39,626 nucleotides of DNA from an uncultured Collinsella sp. (lineage in GTDB: Bacteria > Actinomycetota > Coriobacteriia > Coriobacteriales > Coriobacteriaceae). The notes below the pieces were generated by a model, which was not told where the DNA came from, did not search any database, and worked only from the letters and a program-made list of their open reading frames with translations. This document shows, piece after piece, positions 1-6,267 of the stretch. Numbering within the stretch: position 1 is the stretch's first letter; each line of letters opens with the position of its first letter. The position numbers and the translations under genes were made by a program. The stretch is from NCBI GenBank assembly GCA_958348565.1, contig CATVZP010000010.1:1-39626 (forward strand). Direction: 5' to 3'.

Positions 1-45
1 GAGGCCGAGCGCAAAATGGATTCTAAAAAACACCTTGCCAAATAG
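1..45 (+). CDS. Possible C-terminal end of an upstream gene (partial)
   Basis: The first frame is open from the window edge and ends at a TAG at 43-45, giving a short Lys-rich tail (14 residues visible). A 14-bp hairpin follows 12 nt later, a common arrangement at a gene end. Nothing about function can be said from 14 residues, and chance openness over 45 nt is quite possible. Confidence 0.3.
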   Translation, partial: EAERKMDSKKHLAK

Positions 46-57
46 GAGCGTCAGGGG

Positions 58-100
58 GCATGGGCCGGCGCAGCGCGAAGCGCAAGGCGCCGGCCCATGC
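58..100. repeat. 14-bp GC-rich inverted repeat
   Basis: GCATGGGCCGGCGC at 58-71 pairs perfectly with GCGCCGGCCCATGC at 87-100 around a 15-nt loop. It lies between the possible upstream gene end (45) and the end of the minus-strand esterase (152). Neither side has a T-run, so it is not a classical intrinsic terminator, although it could end or protect both converging transcripts. Confidence 0.5.
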
Positions 101-151
101 ATGCCCGAGGACGTTTGCAAAACTAAGCCCCGGTCCCCGCGCCGGGATGGA

Positions 152-1489
152 TTATCTATTGACCCTGGCCGACCACTCCCAGCAGCCCACCGGCTCGCCG
201 TCGATGAGTACGTTGCCCCCGTCGAAGTCTTGATAACACAGGTCGTTGAATTGGTGGATCCACGCGCCGTGGTTGAACGTCTTCTTAGGCGAGCCGTCGG
301 CCTCGCGATACACGCCGGTCAGGTCCTCGACATGGCTAAAGTAGGTGAGGTGCACGTTGGCTCCGGCGTCACGCAGGCGCGCCGTGAGCGGCAGCACGGT
401 CTGTTGCGGAGACACGAGCTCGTCGCCCTTGGAGTGCGTAAACCACAGCGGCGTCTTGGCGAGCGCAGCTACGTCCTCGTCGGTGGCGTTGTACCAGGGG
501 GCACAGCAGGGAAGGCCTGCCGCGAAGAAATCGGGGTAGTCGGCGCACAGGCGCAGGGTCATAAAGCCGCCGTTGGAAAGGCCGGCGACCACGATGCGGT
601 CGGTGTCGATTCGGTCGGCGTGCTCGGCGACAAACTCGTCGATGAGTGCCTTGAGCACGGGGGAGTAGATGCTCTGGTTGGAGTGACCGAGCTGTTCGGC
701 GCCGTTATCCATCCAAAACGTGGGCGACTGCGGCACGAGCACCCAGGCAAAGCCGCCAAAGTAGCGCTGGATCTGGCGCTGCGAGAGGGCAGTCACGCGG
801 TTGCCGATATAGGCGCGCGCGGGGCCCTCGCCTTGCGTGGAACCCTTGCCTTCACCGGCGCCGTGCAGGTACACCACGAGCGGGGCCTTTTGGGGCACGA
901 CCATGGCCTCGGGCGCGAAGGGATTGAAGCAGGCCGAGTCCTCTGCCTTAAAGCTGGGCTCAAAGAAGCCGTACTCGAGTGCGATGCCATTGACGGCGGT
1001 CTTTTGTACGGCATTGCTCCAGCCCTTGAGCGCGGGGCAGATGTCGCCGCGACAGGTATCGAAGACCAGGCCGCAGGTGGGGTCGTCGCCGTCGTTGCCG
1101 GGAAGAGCCGCGAGCTGCGTGATGCGCAGCTGGTCATCGAGCATGCGCGAGCCCAGGACGCTGCCTTCGATCTTTTTGGTCAGGCGCTGCTCGGCGACCT
1201 CGAGTGCCACATGGGTGCCCACGGCGAGCTTGCGGCCGTTCTCGTCGCACGGATACGCGGCGAGAACGTCGATGTAACCCACGGAGGGCGCGGCATGGTC
1301 GGCGCCGTGCTCCTTGCGCATCAGGACCTCGCCCGTGCGCTCGTGACGCTCTGCATATATATGGAAAGTGTTCGCATCGATATCGTTGGCGCGCACGGTG
1401 CAGGGCAGGTCGAGAACGACCTTGCTGATCCAGGGGCCAAAGTCGCCCAAGGTGGTGACGGTTGCGTAGGTACACGATTTGAGTTCCAT
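152..1489 (-). CDS. Alpha/beta-hydrolase esterase (predicted-peptidase/EstA-like)
   Basis: A 445-aa protein with no obvious signal peptide, so probably cytoplasmic. The nucleophile elbow is GLSNGG (Ser about residue 305). It is preceded by an oxyanion-type stretch VVYLHGAGEG and followed by an acid candidate in HSKGDELV and a late His in FNHGAWIH, in the order expected for a Ser-Asp-His triad. The ~180 residues before the hydrolase core resemble the Ig-like N-terminal domain of EstA-type esterases. An ATG at 1546 exists, but 1489 is chosen because AAAGGAGG lies 6 nt upstream. It is divergent from the PTS gene across a shared intergenic region with GTAAAC boxes, which suggests a role in deacylating plant glycosides or esters. 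The substrate is unknown; feruloyl or acetyl esterase activity is a guess. Confidence 0.75.
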   Translation of the reverse strand: MELKSCTYATVTTLGDFGPWISKVVLDLPCTVRANDIDANTFHIYAERHERTGEVLMRKEHGADHAAPSVGYIDVLAAYPCDENGRKLAVGTHVALEVAEQRLTKKIEGSVLGSRMLDDQLRITQLAALPGNDGDDPTCGLVFDTCRGDICPALKGWSNAVQKTAVNGIALEYGFFEPSFKAEDSACFNPFAPEAMVVPQKAPLVVYLHGAGEGKGSTQGEGPARAYIGNRVTALSQRQIQRYFGGFAWVLVPQSPTFWMDNGAEQLGHSNQSIYSPVLKALIDEFVAEHADRIDTDRIVVAGLSNGGFMTLRLCADYPDFFAAGLPCCAPWYNATDEDVAALAKTPLWFTHSKGDELVSPQQTVLPLTARLRDAGANVHLTYFSHVEDLTGVYREADGSPKKTFNHGAWIHQFNDLCYQDFDGGNVLIDGEPVGCWEWSARVNR

Positions 1490-1538
1490 GAGCTGCCTCC
1501 TTTGTGCCGCAAATACTAAACAATCGCGGCAATACAAT

Positions 1539-1873
1539 CTAAACATGTTTAGTGTAAAGCAGAATTAGAGAATAAGCAGATGAACTCGGTAAACGGTCAA
1601 ATCAAACACTCAATGAACTACTAAACACTCGTTTACTACTATCTAGCAGGGCTTTTGTTGATGAGTCAACAAGGAATTTGGGTGACAGATTATATAAAAT
1701 CCCACGTAGACGGCCATTTATAAATAAACAGCACTATATGTAATGCCTTGGCATTCAATTACGTTCACCCCCGATTTCCTACCGTTCACCGGACTGCAAA
1801 CGGCAAAACTGCCACAAATTCAACGCTGCGTGTAAACAAAGCGCTGTAAACGTTCAGTAAACAGATTGTTTAC
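1539..1873. promoter_or_regulatory. Cluster of GTAAAC/GTTTAC operator-like boxes
   Basis: This gene-free stretch (1490-1979) is AT-richer than its surroundings. It contains a perfect 14-nt palindrome CTAAACATGTTTAG (1539-1552), a GTAAAC at 1589-1594, TAAAC-ACTC-GTTTA at 1622-1635, GTAAAC boxes near 1832 and 1846, and a perfect GTAAAC-5 nt-GTTTAC at 1857-1873. Boxes lie near both divergent genes, so one DNA-binding protein may control the esterase and the PTS gene. The cognate regulator is not identifiable; LacI-type regulators often bind palindromes of this size. About 105 nt of transcribed leader would remain before the PTS start. I found no convincing LicT/BglG antiterminator site there. 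Confidence 0.5.
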
Positions 1874-1979
1874 GACAGCGTATCCAAGGGTTCGGTAACC
1901 GTAAGGGGTTATAGTCACCGGGCCAAAGGCGTGCCTGCGCCCAAGCGATTAGGCACACGATGATATGGGGAGGGGTCCC

Positions 1980-3407
1980 ATGGCAGTAGATAACAAGCAG
2001 ATTGCCACCGATGTCCTCGAGCTCGTGGGCGGTGCGGAAAATGTCACCGTCGCCACCAACTGCATGACGCGCCTGCGTCTGACGCTCAAGGACAACAACA
2101 AGGCCGACGTGGAGAAGATCAAGAAGGTCAAGGGTGTTCTGGGCTGCCAGTTCGCCGGCAGCCAGCTCCAGGTCATCATCGGCCAGAACGTGCCCAAGGT
2201 GCTCGCCGAGTTCGTCGCCATGTCCGGCGTCAAGCAGGGTGCCGCGGTCGACGAGAACCTCGACGCTCCTAAGGAGAAGTTCGAGCTCAAGAACCTGCCC
2301 AATATCATCCTCGACTATCTGTCGGGCTCCATGACCCAGCTGATTCCGCTGCTCATGGCCGGCGGTCTGTTCCGCACCATTGCCGCGGTCCTCGGTCCCA
2401 CCATGCTCGGCGTTATCTCCGATACCGATCCGACCTATACGTTCCTCTACACCACCCTGTACGAGGCCACGTTTACCTTTATCCCCATCTACCTGGGCTA
2501 TGCCGCCGCTAAGAAACTCGGCGCCACCCCGGTGCTCGGCATGCTCCTCGGCGGCGCCCTCATGGCCCCGTCTGTCGTGAGCGTCGCTACCCAGGAGGGC
2601 GGCGGAATCATTTCCGTCTACGGCATCCAGATCGCTGCTGCCAACTACCAGCAGTCCGTCCTGCCAATCATCCTTTCGGTGCCGGTCCTCTACTTCATCG
2701 AGAAGTTCTTTAAGAAGGTCATGCCCGACGTGCTGTCCACGGTCTTCACGCCGTTCTGCACCATGATTGTCACCATTCCCATCGCTTTCATCGTCCTCGC
2801 TCCCATCGGCAACGAGCTCGGCAACGTCATCGCCAATGCCCTCTTTGGTCTTGCCGACCTTGGCGGTATCGGTATCCTGATCGTCATGGCCATCCTCGGC
2901 GCCTTCTGGCAGCTCTTCGTGGTCTGCGGCATGCACATGCCCGTCATCCTGCTCGCTCAGGTTCAGATCATCGCCGCCGGCTACGATCCCTTCGTCTTCG
3001 TTTCCACCAACTGCGCTATGGCCGCCGTCTGGGGCTGCGCCTTCGGTGCCTTCCTCAAGATGAAGAACCCCGACGAGAAGGGTCTTGCCCTGGGTTACGT
3101 CATCTCCGCCATCGCCGGCGGCGTCACCGAGCCTGCGCTCTTCGGTATCCTTATGCGCTTCCGTCGCACCATGCTCGGTATGTTCATCGGCGGTGCCATC
3201 GGCGCTGTGTTCTCCGGCCTCATGGGTGTTACCTACTACCTGGCCGGCGGTGCCTCCAACTTCCTGGTCTTCACTAACTACCTGCAGGGCGGCCAGATGA
3301 ACACCGTCTGGGCTATCGTCGGTATGGCGATCTCCTTTGTCATCGCAGCCGCCGTCGTCTTTGCCACTGGCTTCTCCAAGGAGGAGCTCGCCGAGATGGA
3401 GGCCTAA
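1980..3407 (+). CDS. PTS beta-glucoside/glucose-family EIIBC component
   Basis: A 475-aa membrane permease of the phosphotransferase system. Residues 1-80 form the EIIB domain with the phosphocysteine motif NCMTRLRL (Cys28). A linker is followed by a hydrophobic EIIC domain (about 105-465) with many transmembrane helices and the GVTEPALFG motif typical of the glucose/glucoside EIIC superfamily. No EIIA domain is fused, unlike BglF, so phosphate must come from a separate EIIA such as the one at 13069-13605. The start at 1980 is chosen over an in-frame ATG at 1965 because GGGGAGGGG precedes it. An intrinsic terminator follows. Neighbouring glycosidase and ROK genes suggest a beta-glucoside or plant-derived disaccharide, but specificity cannot be read from sequence. 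Confidence 0.88.
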   Translation: MAVDNKQIATDVLELVGGAENVTVATNCMTRLRLTLKDNNKADVEKIKKVKGVLGCQFAGSQLQVIIGQNVPKVLAEFVAMSGVKQGAAVDENLDAPKEKFELKNLPNIILDYLSGSMTQLIPLLMAGGLFRTIAAVLGPTMLGVISDTDPTYTFLYTTLYEATFTFIPIYLGYAAAKKLGATPVLGMLLGGALMAPSVVSVATQEGGGIISVYGIQIAAANYQQSVLPIILSVPVLYFIEKFFKKVMPDVLSTVFTPFCTMIVTIPIAFIVLAPIGNELGNVIANALFGLADLGGIGILIVMAILGAFWQLFVVCGMHMPVILLAQVQIIAAGYDPFVFVSTNCAMAAVWGCAFGAFLKMKNPDEKGLALGYVISAIAGGVTEPALFGILMRFRRTMLGMFIGGAIGAVFSGLMGVTYYLAGGASNFLVFTNYLQGGQMNTVWAIVGMAISFVIAAAVVFATGFSKEELAEMEA

Positions 3408-3448
3408 GGCCAAGCCATTCGGTCACATACGACCTTACCTACACGACA

Positions 3449-3485
3449 GGGCCCCGCCAGGCGCAAGCCCGGCGGGGCCCTTCTT
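3449..3485 (+). terminator. Intrinsic terminator after PTS EIIBC
   Basis: GGGCCCCGCC (3449-3458) pairs perfectly with GGCGGGGCCC (3471-3480) around a 12-nt loop, followed by TTCTT. It lies 42 nt after the EIIBC stop and probably limits read-through into the glycosidase gene. Confidence 0.8.
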
Positions 3486-3616
3486 ACAAGGTAGACTGAT
3501 TGGGATGGGAGGTGCCCGCCCACAAGGGCTTGCTAAACGACGGAGGCTTTCGCGCGGGGTTACCGCGAAAGAATCTGCCGGTTCGCAACTCCTTTATCAA
3601 ACGAAAGGACATGCAG

Positions 3617-4930
3617 ATGAGTTTGGGAAAGCTGACCGTTAACGGTCGTCAGGACGGCTTTTTGTGCGAGGGCAAACCGTTCTTTTGGTTTGCCGATACG
3701 TGCTGGAGCGCGTTTACGAGCATTACCGAGGCCGATTGGGATTACTATCTGACCCGTCGCGCCGAGCAGGGCATGAACGTGCTGCAGATCAACACGCTGC
3801 CGCAGTGGGATCGCTGCTGCCCCGATCTGGGCATTTGGCCCTATGCCAGCGAGGACGGCGTGCATTTTGATTGGTCCCGTCCCAACCAGGCGTACTGGGA
3901 CCGCGCTGCTGCCATGTGCCGTAATGCCGTCGAGCACGGCATTCGTCCGGCACTTGTGCTTATGTGGTGCAACTACGTGCCCGGCACCTGGGGCGCCAAG
4001 ATTGCCGAGCATTGCGGTGCCGAGGTTATGCCGCGCGAGGAGGTTCGTGCCCACGTTGCCCGCGTCGTCGAGAACCTGGGCGAGTTCGACCCCGTCTACG
4101 TGGTGACGGGCGATACCGACTTTACCAGCGACGAGGCGATCGCCTATTACGAGGACGCCCTCGACGAAGTCGTCAAGCGCGCGCCCGAGGCGTTGCGCAC
4201 CATGCATATCAACCGCGGCAACCGTACCATTCCGGCACAGTACCTGGACCGCCTGGACTTTTACATGTTCCAGCCCGGCCACAACTACGAGGGCCAGCCC
4301 GAGGCCTGGCACCTGCCGCAGGACTTTATCGCCAGCTACCCTAAAAAGCCGATGGTCAACTCCGAGCCCTGTTACGAGCAGATGGGTGCGTCGCGCAACG
4401 TGTACTGGCGCTTCACCGCGCAGGACTGCCGCGCGAGCGTGTGGTCGTCTATCCTTGCCGGCGCCAGCGCGGGTGTGACCTATGGCGCGCACGGCGTTTG
4501 GAACTGGCAGACCAGCAAGAGCCAGGGCTCGGTGCTGGGCGAGGGTTTCGATATGCCGTTCCGCTGGCAAGAGTGCCTGCAGTTTGCGGGCGTTTGGGAC
4601 TTTGGCGTGATCGAGCATGTGCTTGCCGGCCTGGGCGCTACGGCTAGCGATGACGCGCTTGCCGTGGTTCCGGCGCAGGAGCTTCTCGATGATGCGCGCG
4701 AGGCCATTCGCGTGGCGCGCGTTGGCGATCGCGTCGTCACGTACCTGCCGCGCACCACGGCGCTCAAGTTTAAGCTCGACGGCACGCGCGGCTGGATGGC
4801 AACGGTCCTCGACATGGAGGACAAGCGCATCGCCAAGCCGCCCGTCCGCGACAACGGTGACGGCACCGTGCGCGTGGCTCAGCATCCCTTTGAGCACGAC
4901 GCGCTGGTGATCCTGGCCCCCGGGCGCTAA
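3617..4930 (+). CDS. DUF4038 glycoside hydrolase (GH140/apiosidase-like)
   Basis: A 437-aa cytoplasmic protein without a signal peptide. The N-terminal (beta/alpha)8 region starts with the family-typical KPFFWFADTCW stretch. Acidic candidates sit in VTGDTDF (Asp166/Asp168) and NSEPCYE (Glu250), and the motif YGAHGVWNWQ is characteristic of DUF4038 proteins. The last ~90 residues resemble the collagen-binding-like beta-sandwich seen after this domain. Characterised relatives cleave apiose or related side chains from plant polysaccharides, so it probably acts on imported plant oligosaccharides or glycosides. Two ATGs (3611, 3617) are in frame; 3617 has the better spacing from GAAAGG at 3603-3608. 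Its 5' leader contains an 8-bp hairpin (3547-3571). The exact substrate is unknown. Confidence 0.78.
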   Translation: MSLGKLTVNGRQDGFLCEGKPFFWFADTCWSAFTSITEADWDYYLTRRAEQGMNVLQINTLPQWDRCCPDLGIWPYASEDGVHFDWSRPNQAYWDRAAAMCRNAVEHGIRPALVLMWCNYVPGTWGAKIAEHCGAEVMPREEVRAHVARVVENLGEFDPVYVVTGDTDFTSDEAIAYYEDALDEVVKRAPEALRTMHINRGNRTIPAQYLDRLDFYMFQPGHNYEGQPEAWHLPQDFIASYPKKPMVNSEPCYEQMGASRNVYWRFTAQDCRASVWSSILAGASAGVTYGAHGVWNWQTSKSQGSVLGEGFDMPFRWQECLQFAGVWDFGVIEHVLAGLGATASDDALAVVPAQELLDDAREAIRVARVGDRVVTYLPRTTALKFKLDGTRGWMATVLDMEDKRIAKPPVRDNGDGTVRVAQHPFEHDALVILAPGR

Positions 4931-4975
4931 CGGCTCCTCTCCAACATTTACAATCCAGCCCCTTTCATTCCGCCG

Positions 4976-5004
4976 CACTCATTGGGGACGTACTTAAATG
5001 AGTG
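4976..5004. repeat. GGGAC-loop hairpin, copy A
   Basis: CACTCATT (4976-4983) and AATGAGTG (4997-5004) form an 8-bp stem around the 13-nt loop GGGGACGTACTTA. It belongs to the window-wide family whose stems vary while the loop stays nearly constant. The copies at 10341 and 14578 have both arms changed together. Confidence 0.75.
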
Positions 5005-5010
5005 GTCATG

Positions 5011-5112
5011 GGGGACGTTCTTTGGGAGGGCAGTTTGCGTGGCGGTTATGTGGCCCACGGCGAGACCTACGTCGGCGATATGTTGCTTCGTCTGACCAAA
5101 GCAGAGGCGTAA
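5011..5112 (+). pseudogene. Remnant of a DUF5605/DUF4038-type glycosidase fused to a repeat loop
   Basis: A short frame opens with ATG at 5008 and ends with TAA at 5110-5112. Its first codons lie inside a second GGGGACGTTCTTT loop sequence (5011-5023). The rest reads LWEGSLRGGYVAHGETY, then a short Leu/Lys tail. From memory, RGGYxxHGETY is a conserved motif near the C-terminus of large DUF5605/DUF4038 glycosidases. The simplest reading is that a repeat-associated deletion removed nearly all of a second glycosidase gene and left about 30 codons. It could instead be a real 34-aa protein, but it lacks a good ribosome site. Family identification rests on one motif. Confidence 0.4.
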
Positions 5113-5151
5113 AACAGAGAGATAATCGGCTCCGGGCGCGATTTACCGCAT

Positions 5152-5187
5152 GACTATCATGGGGGGGGGACAGTCCCTGTGGTGGTC
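5152..5187. repeat. GGGAC-loop hairpin with G9 tract, copy B
   Basis: GACTATCAT (5152-5160) pairs with GTGGTGGTC (5179-5187) through six Watson-Crick and three G-T pairs. The loop holds nine G residues (5161-5169) followed by ACAGTCCCT. This equals the family's 13-nt loop plus five extra G. It lies about 45 nt upstream of the ROK kinase start. Confidence 0.6.
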
Positions 5188-5229
5188 GCGGCGATGCATG
5201 TCCGGGACCATGGCGCGTGAGGGGCGAAT

Positions 5230-6141
5230 ATGCAGGAGTTCTTTGGAATCGATGTGGGCGGTACGGCCGTTAAATGGGCTGTGCTGGGCGAGGATTTTTC
5301 CATCCGCGAGCGTGGGAGCCTGCCGACGGGCTTTACCACGGCTGAGGAGACGGTTTCGGCGTTGATCGGGCTCGTCGAGCCGTACCGTGAGCGCGTGAGC
5401 GCCGTAGGCGTGAGCGCACCCGGCGGTATCTACGAGGGAGATGTCACGGGAACGATCCATCGCGGCGGTGCGCTCACGTTTATGGACGGCTGCCCACTGG
5501 GAAAGCTCATGCGCGAGGCGCTGGGGGTGCCGGTCGCCGTCAATAACGACGGTAAGTGCTGTGCACTCGGTGAGTATGCGGCTGGCGCTCTGCGCGGGAC
5601 GCGTTTTGGCGTGGTGCTCGCTATCGGCACGGGCATCGGCGGCGGTATCGTCATCGACGGCAAGGTCCTGCGCGGCGCGCACTGCTTTGCAGGCGAGTTC
5701 AGCTTCTTGCGCAACGATGTCACGACTGCTGCGAACATGGGAAACTCCTTTGCTGATTCGGGCGGTTGGCGTGCGCTCCGCGATGCTGTCGTTGCCGAGA
5801 AGGGCCTGCCTGCGGATTCTCCGGTGGACGGCCGCCGCGTCTTTGAGTGGATCGCGGATGGCGACAAGGCGGCGCAACGCGCGCTCGACCGCTACGCTCG
5901 TGCCTTTGACGGACAGCTCATCAACCTGCAGGCCGTGCTCGACCCCGAGGTCTTTGTGATCGCAGGCGGCATCTCGTGCCATCCCGAGCTCGTCGATGCC
6001 CTGCATGCGCAGATGCCGCTGGCCCTCGCGGGTTACGAAGGGACCCTTGCCGGCATTCCCGTGCCGCAGATTAAGGTGGCCGAGCTCGGCAACGACGCCA
6101 ACCTTTACGGTGCTGTCCAGGAGGCCATGCGCCTGGTGTAG
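5230..6141 (+). CDS. ROK-family sugar kinase (glucokinase / beta-glucoside kinase type)
   Basis: A 303-aa kinase that phosphorylates a sugar with ATP in the cytoplasm. The phosphate-binding motif DVGGT is at residues 8-12, and VNND (Asp107, catalytic base position) and IGTGIGGG follow. The ROK signature His-Glu region is present as HCFAGEFSF. The usual zinc-binding Cys cluster of NagC/Mlc and many ROK glucokinases is missing, as in beta-glucoside kinases and some ManNAc kinases. There is no N-terminal helix-turn-helix, so it is an enzyme and not a repressor. The start has GAGGGG about 5 nt upstream. It follows the glycosidase and its remnant, which fits phosphorylation of sugars released inside the cell. 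The substrate is not assignable. Confidence 0.8.
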   Translation: MQEFFGIDVGGTAVKWAVLGEDFSIRERGSLPTGFTTAEETVSALIGLVEPYRERVSAVGVSAPGGIYEGDVTGTIHRGGALTFMDGCPLGKLMREALGVPVAVNNDGKCCALGEYAAGALRGTRFGVVLAIGTGIGGGIVIDGKVLRGAHCFAGEFSFLRNDVTTAANMGNSFADSGGWRALRDAVVAEKGLPADSPVDGRRVFEWIADGDKAAQRALDRYARAFDGQLINLQAVLDPEVFVIAGGISCHPELVDALHAQMPLALAGYEGTLAGIPVPQIKVAELGNDANLYGAVQEAMRLV

Positions 6142-6187
6142 CGCGAGCCAAACGAGACTGTCAAAAAAAGATAAAGGCCGGCGTAAA

Positions 6188-6231
6188 GCGCCCCCATTCC
6201 CTTAGCACAGGAAATGGGGGCGGTTTAATTT
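6188..6231. terminator. Bidirectional terminator between ROK kinase and mgtA
   Basis: CGCCCCCATT (6189-6198) pairs with AATGGGGGCG (6213-6222) and the outer side is followed by GTTTAATTT. On the minus strand the same stem is followed by a T-rich stretch ending TCTTTTTT. It serves the two converging genes. Confidence 0.7.
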
Positions 6232-6267
6232 GAGGCGGGACTTTTTGACCGCTTGATGGGTCGCGCG

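Noticed and set aside
35..1519. 494-codon plus-strand frame over the esterase
   Set aside because: The minus-strand esterase has a Shine-Dalgarno and a GLSNGG catalytic elbow; this frame is its shadow.
1874..1979. LicT/BglG antiterminator site in the EIIBC leader
   Set aside because: No match to the RAT consensus and no terminator hairpin lies before the start codon.
1854..3413. 519-codon antisense frame opposite the PTS EIIBC
   Set aside because: His/Asp/Gly-rich translation typical of an antisense shadow; the sense strand has clear EIIB and EIIC motifs.
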